Shown here piece after piece: positions 25,793 to 34,217 of a DNA stretch of 64,000 bases. The notes under the pieces are model-generated. The model had not been told where the DNA came from. It ran no database searches and saw nothing but the letters and a program-made list of their open reading frames with translations. The stretch is from Thalassospira profundimaris (GTDB taxonomy: Bacteria > Pseudomonadota > Alphaproteobacteria > Rhodospirillales > Thalassospiraceae), in NCBI RefSeq assembly GCF_003326795.1, contig NZ_JPWI01000001.1, positions 62,001 to 126,000 of the forward strand. The letters are read 5' to 3'. The first letter of the stretch is position 1. The number at the start of each line of letters is the position of its first letter. Both the position numbers and the translations under genes were made by a program.

Positions 25793-27088
25793 TTAGTAAC
25801 GGTAATGATCCGGCTTGAACGGACCAGCCTGCGGAACACCGATATATTCGGCCTGTTCGCTCGAAAGCTTGGTCAGTTTTACGCCCAGACGGTCAAGATG
25901 CAGGGCTGCAACTTTCTCATCAAGGTGTTTGGGCAGGACATAAACCTTGTTTTCGTAGTTGGCAAAGTTCTTCCACAGCTCGATCTGTGCCAGCACCTGG
26001 TTGGTGAAGGAGGCCGACATAACAAAGCTCGGGTGGCCGGTTGCACAACCAAGGTTGACCAGACGGCCTTCGGCCAGAACGATCAGACGTTTGCCATCCG
26101 GGAATTCGACTTCGTCGACCTGCGGCTTGACGTTGTCCCACTTGTAGTTACGCAGCGAACCGATCTGGATTTCGGAATCGAAGTGACCGATGTTGCAAAC
26201 AATTGCACGGTCTTTCATCGCACGCATATGGTCAAGCGTGATGATGTCGATGTTACCCGTGGTGGTGACAAAGATATCGCCAACCGGTGCAGCATCTTCC
26301 ATGGTGGTGACTTCGTAACCTTCCATCGCGGCTTGCAGAGCACAGATTGGATCGATTTCGGTCACAAGAACGCGGGCACCCTGGCTGCGCATCGAAGCAG
26401 CAGAACCTTTACCCACGTCGCCAAAGCCAGCAACAACAGCAACTTTACCGGCAACCATTACGTCGGTTGCGCGTTTGATGCCATCGACCAGGCTTTCACG
26501 GCAGCCGTACAGGTTGTCAAATTTCGACTTGGTGACCGAGTCATTGACGTTGATCGCCGGAACCTTAAGGGTGCCTTTTTTCGCCATTTCATACAGGCGG
26601 TGAACACCGGTGGTGGTTTCTTCCGACAGACCTTTGATGTCTTCAAGAAGTTCCGGATACTTGTCGTGGATCAGCTGGGTAACGTCGCCGCCATCGTCAA
26701 GGATCAGGTTCGGTTTCCAGCCGTTCGGGCCGGAAATGGTCTGCTCGATGCACCACCAGAATTCTTCCTCGGTTTCACCTTTCCAGGCAAATACCGGGAT
26801 TTCAGCAGCAGCAATCGCCGCAGCAGCCTGATCCTGGGTCGAGAAGATGTTGCACGAAGACCAGCGAACTTCCGCACCAAGTGCCGTCAGCGTCTCGATC
26901 AGAACTGCGGTCTGGATGGTCATGTGCAGGCAACCGACGATACGTGCGCCAGCCAACGGCTGTGCTGCGCCATATTCTTCGCGCAGCGCCATCAGGCCCG
27001 GCATTTCGGTTTCGGCAATCGCGATTTCCTTGCGGCCCCAAGCGGCCAGCGAGATGTCTGCGACCTTGTAATCGGTAAAGTTCGACAT
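25793..27088 (-). CDS. ahcY: S-adenosyl-L-homocysteine hydrolase
   Basis: The start [15 protein letters not shown] has GGAG eight bases upstream and gives 431 residues. Signatures include [37 protein letters not shown] with the NAD-linked lysine region, the NAD-binding loop [24 protein letters not shown] and the C-terminal KPDHYRY that closes the tetramer's cofactor site. It splits S-adenosylhomocysteine into adenosine and homocysteine, which keeps methylation reactions running. The promoter carries a perfect palindrome at 27193-27212. In many Alphaproteobacteria ahcY lies beside the PTS/chv cluster, as here. Confidence 0.97.
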   Translation of the reverse strand: MSNFTDYKVADISLAAWGRKEIAIAETEMPGLMALREEYGAAQPLAGARIVGCLHMTIQTAVLIETLTALGAEVRWSSCNIFSTQDQAAAAIAAAEIPVFAWKGETEEEFWWCIEQTISGPNGWKPNLILDDGGDVTQLIHDKYPELLEDIKGLSEETTTGVHRLYEMAKKGTLKVPAINVNDSVTKSKFDNLYGCRESLVDGIKRATDVMVAGKVAVVAGFGDVGKGSAASMRSQGARVLVTEIDPICALQAAMEGYEVTTMEDAAPVGDIFVTTTGNIDIITLDHMRAMKDRAIVCNIGHFDSEIQIGSLRNYKWDNVKPQVDEVEFPDGKRLIVLAEGRLVNLGCATGHPSFVMSASFTNQVLAQIELWKNFANYENKVYVLPKHLDEKVAALHLDRLGVKLTKLSSEQAEYIGVPQAGPFKPDHYRY

Positions 27089-27162
27089 GTCGTCTCCAAT
27101 CAAACAGGAATGGCGCATCCGCCACGGACTTCTGTCCTGCCGATACGCCGAGAAATTCTGTT

Positions 27163-27182
27163 GCGGTCATTTCCCTGACCGC
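27163..27182 (-). promoter_or_regulatory. Stem-loop in the ahcY leader
   Basis: On the minus strand GCGGTCA and TGACCGC pair around a six-base loop, about 75 bases before the ahcY start. It does not match the SAH riboswitch core I know (CCGAGGAGCG...). It may simply be leader structure. Confidence 0.35.
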
Positions 27183-27192
27183 GATGGAACAC

Positions 27193-27221
27193 ATATAAAG
27201 ATTTCTTTATATCGTTTTCAA
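27193..27221 (-). promoter_or_regulatory. ahcY promoter with a perfect palindromic operator (SahR-like)
   Basis: ATATAAAGA-TT-TCTTTATAT (27193-27212) is a perfect dyad. On the minus strand a -35-like TTGAAA (27216-27221) precedes it, and the -10 (TTATAT or TATATG, 27192-27198) overlaps its far arm, so binding would repress. ArsR-family SahR is known to control ahcY in Proteobacteria through palindromes of this general shape; the match to SahR is from memory and not tested. Confidence 0.6.
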
Positions 27222-27389
27222 GTCTTTTTTTGCCCAATCGCAAAAGACGGATCAATCCACGACCATTCTCACCCCGAAATCCTGCTGATTTCGGCGGAAA
27301 ATTTCGGACTGTTCCCTATGTCGTGATGATGGTTGCAATGGACAAGGCCGATGACTGATCCGGCCAAGATTGCGCCAAGGCCCGATCAA

Positions 27390-29186
27390 TCAGGCAAGAT
27401 CGTTGAAATCATCAAGCATCATGGCGATGCGTGCCGAATCCCACTGTTCCATGACCCGGTTGGCCTGATGTTCGGAATTACGGGTATCAAGCCGGCGCAG
27501 GCGCTGTTTGACCAGCAACAGGTTAACCGGCGACATCGACAGATTGCGTAAACCAAACCCGATAAACAGCGGCACATAACGCGGATCACCCGCCATTTCG
27601 CCGCAAACACTGACCGGGATACCCCGTTCACCGGCAACCCGGATCACATCACGGATCAGGCGCAAGACCGCCGGATGAAGCGGATCATAAAGCCCCGCCA
27701 CCTGATCATCGGTCCGGTCAATCGCCAGCGTATATTGCGTCAGGTCATTGGTGCCGATGGCAAAGAAATCGCATTCACGCGACAATGTATCGATGGCAAT
27801 TGCCGCGGCCGGAATTTCGATCATTGCGCCCAATGGCGGCAATATTTCGGGGATCGCGTGCCCTTCCTTGCGCAGGCGCTTGGCGACTGCCTCGTAAATC
27901 TGGCGCGCACGTGTCATTTCATGCACCCCGACCACCATCGGGATCAGCACCCGGACCGGCCCATGCAGGGACGCGCGCAAGATGGCGGCAAACTGGGCTT
28001 CAAGCAGTTCGGGTTTGCGCAGCGACAAGCGAACACCGCGCAATCCCAAAGCCGGATTTGGTCCCGACCCCATATCGGCCTGAAGCGCCACCGCGAGCTT
28101 TTCACCACCGATATCAAGGGTGCGAATCGTGACCGGCTTGCCGCCCATCCGTTTTACGATGTCAGAAAGTTCTGCATATTGTTCGTCTTCATCGGGCAGA
28201 TAATCCTTGTTCATGAACATGAATTCACTGCGCAAAAGTCCGATGCCCGTCGCCCCGTTTTCAAGGGCTGCGGAAAGTTCGATCGGCAATTCGATATTGG
28301 CATGAAGATCAATATCGACCCCGTCGCGCGTTGCCGATGGTACGTCGCGCAATGTCGCAAGCTTGTCACGTGCCGCCAGCCAGTCTGCCCGGCGCTGGCT
28401 GTAATGTTCGATATCAGCATCAGAGGGCGACAGGATAACCTCGCCGCGCCCGCCATCGACAATGATCTGATCACCACCGGATACACCCCGGATGATGTCG
28501 GTCGCCCCCAGAACAGCCGGAATACCGAGTGATCTTGCCATAATCGCCGTATGGCCCTCGGCCCCGCCAAGGGCGGTGACAAAGGCAGTCAGCTGCCCCG
28601 GCTCAAACCGGGCCATATCGGCCGGGCTGACATCTTCGGCAATCAGGATCGCCCCCTTGGGGGCCTTTTCAACGGCACGGTCGGTTTCGCCCATCAGACA
28701 ACGCATCAGGCGCAAGCCGACTTCACGGATATCGCTTGCACGCGCCGCGATATAGCGATCATCCATGCCCGAAAACTGGGTAGCGATCACATCAATCACT
28801 TCGCTGACCGCATGGACGGCATTCAGCTTGCGCGAAACAATCAGCTCTTCCGCACCGCGCACCAGTCGCGACTGGGTCAGCATGTGGATATAGGCATCAA
28901 GCAGGAAGCCAAGTTCCTCGGATGCCGCACTGTCGGCTGATGAAGATTGGGATTTCAGACGTTTGAGCTGATCGATGCTTTCCGCAACACCGTCATGCAG
29001 GCGTTTGCATTCGGCCTGAACAGCATCATCGGCAATCGGTTTGCGGCTGACCTGGATATATTGCCGGTCCACAACAAAAGCCCGGCCAATCACGATCCCG
29101 CCTGATGCACCCAATCCGGTAATGACCCGGCGGGCACCGGTGGCATGGTCGTCTGATGGGGTTTGATCTTTTGGCGGAACTTGCAA
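27390..29186 (-). CDS. ptsP: Phosphoenolpyruvate-protein phosphotransferase (PTS enzyme I)
   Basis: 598 residues from a TTG start; no other start precedes the conserved GLGASGGIVIGRAF. The phosphorylated histidine is His212 in GGAEGHTAIMARSLGIPAV; the PEP-binding barrel has GIGLLRSEFMFM, TIRTLDIGGEK, NPALGLRGVR and the catalytic SVCGEMAGDP. There is no N-terminal GAF domain, so it is an ordinary-length EI and not the nitrogen-type EI-Ntr; the symbol ptsI would also fit. It passes phosphate from PEP to HPr, encoded 66 bases upstream. No sugar permease (EIIB/C) is present, so the chain is presumably regulatory. Confidence 0.93.
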   Translation of the reverse strand: MQVPPKDQTPSDDHATGARRVITGLGASGGIVIGRAFVVDRQYIQVSRKPIADDAVQAECKRLHDGVAESIDQLKRLKSQSSSADSAASEELGFLLDAYIHMLTQSRLVRGAEELIVSRKLNAVHAVSEVIDVIATQFSGMDDRYIAARASDIREVGLRLMRCLMGETDRAVEKAPKGAILIAEDVSPADMARFEPGQLTAFVTALGGAEGHTAIMARSLGIPAVLGATDIIRGVSGGDQIIVDGGRGEVILSPSDADIEHYSQRRADWLAARDKLATLRDVPSATRDGVDIDLHANIELPIELSAALENGATGIGLLRSEFMFMNKDYLPDEDEQYAELSDIVKRMGGKPVTIRTLDIGGEKLAVALQADMGSGPNPALGLRGVRLSLRKPELLEAQFAAILRASLHGPVRVLIPMVVGVHEMTRARQIYEAVAKRLRKEGHAIPEILPPLGAMIEIPAAAIAIDTLSRECDFFAIGTNDLTQYTLAIDRTDDQVAGLYDPLHPAVLRLIRDVIRVAGERGIPVSVCGEMAGDPRYVPLFIGFGLRNLSMSPVNLLLVKQRLRRLDTRNSEHQANRVMEQWDSARIAMMLDDFNDLA

Positions 29187-29252
29187 ACCTGGGGTCAGAA
29201 CCTGTTTTTGTTGTTTTCCCGAAAGTCAGAAGTCTTTTGGTCGTTATGCGTT

Positions 29253-29528
29253 TTATTCTTCGTCGAACTTTGCATCGACAAGTTCGTTAAGGGCCTCAAT
29301 CGCCTTGACCGCATCGGGTCCGGTTGCTTCAACCTCGATCTCGGTGCCAATCGATGCGGCAAGCATCATAAGCCCCATGATTGATACACCCGAAACTTCG
29401 GTGCCGCGATTGCGGACCATGATGCTGGATTCAAATTCACCAGCCAGTTTAACAAATTTCGCCGCCGCCCGCGCGTGCAAACCACGCTGGTTGCTAATCG
29501 TAAGGATACGTTTTTCCTTCTGCGCCAT
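29253..29528 (-). CDS. ptsH: Phosphocarrier protein HPr
   Basis: 91 residues. His18 in QRGLHARAAAKFVK is the EI-phosphorylated site, and Ser49 in VSGVSIMGLMMLAAS corresponds to the regulatory serine (Ser46 in Bacillus) used by HPr kinase. The hprK gene in the same cluster fits this. It relays phosphate from EI to the mannose-type EIIA encoded just upstream. It has an acidic C-terminal tail (DAKFDEE). Confidence 0.95.
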   Translation of the reverse strand: MAQKEKRILTISNQRGLHARAAAKFVKLAGEFESSIMVRNRGTEVSGVSIMGLMMLAASIGTEIEVEATGPDAVKAIEALNELVDAKFDEE

Positions 29529-29592
29529 CTATGTCCCCGCCAGCCGGATGTCCGATTGCGATACATCCGGCCTTCTTATTTTTGTTGCCGTC

Positions 29593-29997
29593 TTATTCTT
29601 CGCCACTCAGCAGACGCGACGCAACGTTGATATATTTACGCCCGGCATCCTGAGCCGCATTGACCGTCTCGGCCAGCGTCCCGTCAATGCGAACAGATGC
29701 CAGTTTGATCAACAAAGGTAAATTAACCCCTGCGATGACTTCGACATTTGCCTGTTCCATGATGGAAATCGCCAGATTGGACGGCGTCCCGCCAAACATG
29801 TCCGTCAACAGGACAACACCCTTGCCGCTGTCGACTTTCTCGACGCTTGCAAGGATATCCGCGCGGCGTTGTTCCATGTCGTCATCGGGTCCAATACAGA
29901 CCGATTCGACATTTTCCTGCTCGCCAACAACGTGCTGCAAGGCAGATACGAACTCTTTCGCGAGATCGCCATGGGTGACCAGCACCATCCCGATCAT
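29593..29997 (-). CDS. PTS mannose-type EIIA component
   Basis: 134 residues, a free-standing EIIA-Man domain. His9 in MIGMVLVTHGDLA is the phosphorylation site; VVLLTDMFGGTPSNLA and VIAGVNLPLLIKL complete the fold. Usually called ManX or PtsM in Alphaproteobacteria. With no EIIB or EIIC beside it, its phosphorylation state probably reports PEP/pyruvate or nitrogen status to other proteins, such as the ChvG/ChvI system, instead of driving sugar uptake. Confidence 0.93.
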   Translation of the reverse strand: MIGMVLVTHGDLAKEFVSALQHVVGEQENVESVCIGPDDDMEQRRADILASVEKVDSGKGVVLLTDMFGGTPSNLAISIMEQANVEVIAGVNLPLLIKLASVRIDGTLAETVNAAQDAGRKYINVASRLLSGEE

Positions 29998-30016
29998 GCA
30001 GTTTTCTCCATTTTAT

Positions 30017-30949
30017 TCACTCCCCCGATGCCGGTTCATCTGGCTTGTCTCGATGTCCGAGATGTGTGTCATATCCCAGATCGGCAATCCAGTCATTGAG
30101 TATCCGTGCGATATAAACCGAACGATGTTGTCCGCCCGTACACCCGATCGCAATGGTCAGATAGCTTTTCCCTTCTTGCGCATAACGCGGCAGGATCGGC
30201 TCCAGCATTGCTTTCAGACGGGTCACAAACCCGGAGAAGTCCGGGTCTTCTTCAATATATTGGCCTACCCGATCATTCATGCCTGTCAGCAGGCGAAGCT
30301 CGGGATCATAATGCGGGTTGCGCAGAAAGCGAACGTCAAAAACCAGATCGGCTTCTGCGGGCACACCCTGACGGAATGAAAAGCTTTTGACAAAGATCGC
30401 AAGGCCTTCATTTTCGCCAATATCAAACTGGTCCTGAAGAATCTTGCGAAGCTCGGTTGATTTCATCCGCGATGTGTCGATCCGCATGTCCGCCGTCGCC
30501 GCAATCGGCGCCATCAGACGTTTTTCATGCTCAATCGCGTCAACCAGTGGCCGGTCATGGCTAAGTGGATGGGGACGGCGCGTTTCGGTAAAGCGACGCT
30601 GTAGCACCGTTGTGTCGGCATCGACATAGATCATCAAGGGTTCCATGCCGGTCTGCTTGCGCAGGCGTCCAACAATCTCGACAAACTGGTCAACGCCAAA
30701 ATCACGTGTGCGGATATCAAGCCCGATGGCAATCGGACGATCCGGGCGGCAATCGCTTGGCACTAGGGCCGAAAGCAACCGAAGCGGCAAGTTGTCAACC
30801 GCATCAAAACCGAAATCTTCAAGGATTTTAAGGGTAGTTGTCCGTCCTGCCCCCGAAACACCGGTCACAAGGACAAGACCGCTTCTGCCATCAAAGCTGT
30901 CAGGTGCGGCATTCTGGTCATCACGGGGTTTGACGGGAGTTTTCTGCAA
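30017..30949 (-). CDS. rapZ: RapZ (YvcJ) P-loop RNase adapter / nucleotide-binding protein
   Basis: 310 residues; TTG start with AAGGAAG seven bases upstream, only 10 bases after the hprK stop. Walker A is LVTGVSGAGRTTTL, with RTT in place of the usual KS/KT, typical for this family; later motifs are DNLPLRLL, RRFTETRRPHPLS and IAIGCTGGQHRSVYIA. In E. coli RapZ guides RNase E to the GlmZ sRNA and senses glucosamine-6-phosphate; in Alphaproteobacteria it travels with hprK and the EIIA gene. Its target here is unknown. Confidence 0.93.
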   Translation of the reverse strand: MQKTPVKPRDDQNAAPDSFDGRSGLVLVTGVSGAGRTTTLKILEDFGFDAVDNLPLRLLSALVPSDCRPDRPIAIGLDIRTRDFGVDQFVEIVGRLRKQTGMEPLMIYVDADTTVLQRRFTETRRPHPLSHDRPLVDAIEHEKRLMAPIAATADMRIDTSRMKSTELRKILQDQFDIGENEGLAIFVKSFSFRQGVPAEADLVFDVRFLRNPHYDPELRLLTGMNDRVGQYIEEDPDFSGFVTRLKAMLEPILPRYAQEGKSYLTIAIGCTGGQHRSVYIARILNDWIADLGYDTHLGHRDKPDEPASGE

Positions 30950-30959
30950 AACAGCTTCC

Positions 30960-31400
30960 TTAAGACTCTAAGCGCAATTCACCGGTCGCAAGCGCCAAAG
31001 CTACCCTGATCTTGGCCTCAAGTGCCAGATCGGTTGCACATAATGTCCAACGCGCAACAGATATGCCACAAATCTCTTCTGATGTGCCATGAGGCATTCG
31101 TTCCACAAGATCAGGATCATCGACCAGATCAATCACCACCCTGACATCGCCTTCAGGACGTTGTGGCAATCCGCGCACAATGCCAAGCCCGCGCACTTCA
31201 CACAATCCGGCAATCGTTGCAGGCGACGTCGCAATCAAACGCCCGTCGCGTGCAACAAGGTCTGTCCGGTCATCTGCGATCAGAAAGCCCCCCGCATCGA
31301 TCAAACGCAGAGATATACTGGATTTCCCGGAACCGGACGGACCGCGCAGCAAAAGCGCATAGTCACCGATCTGGACACAATTGGCATGAAGCTGGGACAT
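30960..31400 (-). CDS. hprK: HPr kinase/phosphorylase, short alphaproteobacterial form
   Basis: From MSQLHANCVQIGDYALLL the protein has 146 residues, which is the C-terminal catalytic domain only, as usual in this class. The P-loop is LRGPSGSGKSSISLRLI, followed by LIADDRTDLVARDGRL and the GLCEVRGLGIV signature. It phosphorylates or dephosphorylates the regulatory serine of HPr. Alternative starts at 31469 and 31535 add 23 or 45 residues not expected for the family. It lies between chvG and rapZ. Confidence 0.9.
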   Translation of the reverse strand: MSQLHANCVQIGDYALLLRGPSGSGKSSISLRLIDAGGFLIADDRTDLVARDGRLIATSPATIAGLCEVRGLGIVRGLPQRPEGDVRVVIDLVDDPDLVERMPHGTSEEICGISVARWTLCATDLALEAKIRVALALATGELRLES

Positions 31401-31500
31401 AATGGCAAAACGATGCGGGGCGGCGCGTTTGTTGTCAAACACCAAACGCGTAAACCTGACCTTCCGCATAAGCGTTTCGCGGTTTTTTGGTGCCGATTCC

Positions 31501-33150
31501 CTATTCGAGCGGCAGACGAATGGTAAAGATAGCACCCTTTACCTCGTCCCCGACCACGCGATTCTGTGCGCTCAGTTCACCATTATGGGCCGAAATGATC
31601 CGCTTGGAGATCGAAAGACCAAGTCCCGAATGCTGGCCGAATTTCTCGGTCGCGGGGCGCTCGGTATAGAAGCGGTTAAAGATCGCCTCTTCCTTGCCCG
31701 GCGGGATACCCGGACCGTCATCCTCGATCGTGATGATCGCACGTTCCTTGTCACGCCATGCCCGAACCCGGACTTCGCCGCCCTCGGGGCTAAAGGTAAT
31801 CGCGTTTGAAATCAGGTTTCTGAACACCTGGGTCAACCGGCTTTCAAGGGCCGGAACATTCAGGTTTTCGGGGACAGACACCCGGATACGCGGCCCGGAC
31901 GGATCGGCATTATAAAGTTCGCCCAGTGTTTGCAGCAGAACCCGAAGATCAACTTCTTCGGATTCGGCGCGCGACAATTCGGCATCCATCCGCGAATAGT
32001 CGGAAATATCACTGATCAGACGGTCCAGACGCTGCACATCCTCGGCAATGATTTCCATCAGGCGACGCTGGCGTTCCGGGTCCTTGAGACGCGTTGCCGT
32101 TTCCACCGCACTGCGCAGCGATGTCAGCGGGTTTTTGATTTCATGCGCCACATCGGCGGCAAACCGTTCAATCGCATCCATGCGGTCCCAAAGGGTCTCG
32201 GTCATATCGCGCAGCGTGGTCGACAGATCACCGATCTCGTCGCGGCGATCCGACAGATCGGGAATGGTGAACTGGCGGTTCTTGCTGCGCCGGACCCGTT
32301 CGGCTGCACGCGCCAGCCGGTTTAACGGCCGGGTAATCACGCCAGCCAGATAGATCGACAGCAACACCGTGATGCCAAAGGCAAAAACAAAGATTTTAAG
32401 GATATCAAGCCGCACCGCATGCAGCGCGCTTTCAATTGTGTCGCCACTTTTGGTCAGCATCACCGACGCCAGAACCTGCTTGAAACGCGCCACGGGAACC
32501 GACACCGACAAGACCCGGCGCCCCTGGCTATCCACACGCACAACACCGCGCGAATACCCCGCCAATGCCGCACGAACTTCGGGGTAATCGGCTGCACTTG
32601 CCACGGGCGGATCGACATAAAGCGGCAAGGGCTGCTCGCCTTCAAACAGGGTCAGAAGCCCGTCAGTCAGTTTGCGCATGATATCGGCAAAGGCATCTTC
32701 TTCGCCCGGTGCCGGAAGTTCTTCGGCCTGAATGGTGCCTGCGCCAAAGGACTGGATATTACGGCTGTCAGCCATCAGCTTGCCATTGGTGGCAAAAAGC
32801 CGTGTGCGTGCGCCGGTAATACCGACAAGCCGACGCACCATCTCGCGCGCGACTTCAAGCTTCACCCGGTTGGTCGCATCATCTTCGGCACTGACCGCAG
32901 ATGTCGAAAGGGCGGCGGCATACATTTCCGCCTGCACGGCCATGGCTTCAAGTTCGGAATGAATAAGTTCCTGCTTGTAGCGGCCCAGATACAGAATACC
33001 TGCAACCAGCACAAACAAAGCCAGCGCATTCACGGCAAGAATGCGCCAGGTCAAAGGGGAAAACAGCCCGTGGCGTTCCTCTATGCGTGCCGCCCGTGTT
33101 TCGGACTGGCCTGTCGTCTGGTCATGATCGCCAGCGCTTTGATCGCTCAT
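31501..33150 (-). CDS. chvG: ChvG-type membrane sensor histidine kinase
   Basis: 549 residues: a first membrane helix (WRILAVNALALFVLVAGILYLG, about 35-56), a periplasmic sensor of about 200 residues, a second helix near 260-280, HAMP, and a DHp with FAADVAHEIKNPLTSLRSA bearing the phosphorylated His. The ATPase part has NLISNAITFSPEGGE, TIEDDGPGIPP and GLGLSISKRI. It pairs with ChvI, encoded 88 bases upstream. In Rhizobium and Agrobacterium ChvG responds to acid or envelope stress and governs exopolysaccharide, motility and symbiosis or virulence; the role here is presumed similar. Confidence 0.92.
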   Translation of the reverse strand: MSDQSAGDHDQTTGQSETRAARIEERHGLFSPLTWRILAVNALALFVLVAGILYLGRYKQELIHSELEAMAVQAEMYAAALSTSAVSAEDDATNRVKLEVAREMVRRLVGITGARTRLFATNGKLMADSRNIQSFGAGTIQAEELPAPGEEDAFADIMRKLTDGLLTLFEGEQPLPLYVDPPVASAADYPEVRAALAGYSRGVVRVDSQGRRVLSVSVPVARFKQVLASVMLTKSGDTIESALHAVRLDILKIFVFAFGITVLLSIYLAGVITRPLNRLARAAERVRRSKNRQFTIPDLSDRRDEIGDLSTTLRDMTETLWDRMDAIERFAADVAHEIKNPLTSLRSAVETATRLKDPERQRRLMEIIAEDVQRLDRLISDISDYSRMDAELSRAESEEVDLRVLLQTLGELYNADPSGPRIRVSVPENLNVPALESRLTQVFRNLISNAITFSPEGGEVRVRAWRDKERAIITIEDDGPGIPPGKEEAIFNRFYTERPATEKFGQHSGLGLSISKRIISAHNGELSAQNRVVGDEVKGAIFTIRLPLE

Positions 33151-33238
33151 TCAAACCTGCGTAACTGGCCCGCTTGGATCGGGCCTGCAAAACGATAGGT
33201 GCCGGAACAGACATGCTCCGGCACCAGAATTCATCTGA

Positions 33239-33955
33239 TTATCCTGCCACCGTGGCAGAGTCGCGATAGCGGTAGCCAACGCCATACAGGGTTTCGATTT
33301 CCTTGAATTCCTTGTCGGTCTCGCGGAATTTCTTGCGCAGGCGCTTGATGTGGCTGTCGATGGTGCGGTCATCGACATAGATATGTTCGCCATAGGCCGC
33401 ATCAATCAGCTGGTCACGGTTCTTCACATGACCCGGATGTTTTGCCAGTGCCTGAATCAGCAGAAACTCGGTCACGGTCAGGTTCACATGCTGCCCTTTC
33501 CAGCTGCACATGTGGCGTGACGGATCAAGAACCAGATCCCCGCGCTGCAACACATCATCGGACCCGTTCGGGCGAATACCACCGGCCCGCATGATTTCCG
33601 AACGGCGCAACAATGTGCGGATACGTTCAATCAGCAAACGCTGCGAGAACGGCTTTTTGATGTAGTCATCCGCGCCAAGACGCAGACCGGTCAGTTCATC
33701 AACCTCGTCATCCTTGGACGTCAGGAAGATCACCGGCATTTCGGTTTTCTTGCGCAGATGGGTCAGAAGTTCCAGTCCATCCATGCGCGGCATCTTGATA
33801 TCAAGCACGGCAAGATCCGGCTCTTCCTTGGTCAGGGCATGCAATGCCTCCGAACCATCGGAATATGTCAGGACCTCATAACCCTCTTCTTCCAAAGCCA
33901 TGGAAACAGACGTCAGGATATTACGGTCGTCATCAACAAGTGCGATCTTACTCAC
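33239..33955 (-). CDS. chvI: ChvI-type response regulator
   Basis: 238 residues, OmpR/PhoB class. Receiver domain with [11 protein letters not shown] and phosphorylated Asp52 in [16 protein letters not shown], Lys in [13 protein letters not shown], then a winged-helix output with [34 protein letters not shown] and YGVGYRYR. First gene of the cluster that continues with chvG, hprK, rapZ, EIIA, HPr and EI. The 262-base gap to the divergent DctB-like kinase should hold its promoter; no clear box was found there. Confidence 0.95.
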   Translation of the reverse strand: MSKIALVDDDRNILTSVSMALEEEGYEVLTYSDGSEALHALTKEEPDLAVLDIKMPRMDGLELLTHLRKKTEMPVIFLTSKDDEVDELTGLRLGADDYIKKPFSQRLLIERIRTLLRRSEIMRAGGIRPNGSDDVLQRGDLVLDPSRHMCSWKGQHVNLTVTEFLLIQALAKHPGHVKNRDQLIDAAYGEHIYVDDRTIDSHIKRLRKKFRETDKEFKEIETLYGVGYRYRDSATVAG

Positions 33956-34217
33956 CTGGACCTCGTCATCTGGACAGATACAATTCGTTCGTTAGTTTTG
34001 TGACTATACAATTTACATTCCAATGTGGCGAAAAAATAACCACTTGCGGCATAATTAAGGCTCATCGAATACACGCATCATCTCTGGCACGGCTTGCCTG
34101 TATTTGTTGACTTTGCGCCATTCTGCCCAATAACAATCACCCCATCAGGATAAAAGCGCGAACCCGGTACAAACGCGCAAAACACAAAAAGGGTCCCAAA
34201 CGGGATCGGAGGCCGCA

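Noticed and set aside
25769..27178. 469-residue plus-strand frame opposite ahcY
   Set aside because: Shadow of a highly conserved gene; its sequence is rich in Arg, His and Gln with no known motif.
27089..27192. S-adenosylhomocysteine riboswitch in the ahcY leader
   Set aside because: The conserved core of that riboswitch was not found; only a simple 7-base-pair hairpin is present.
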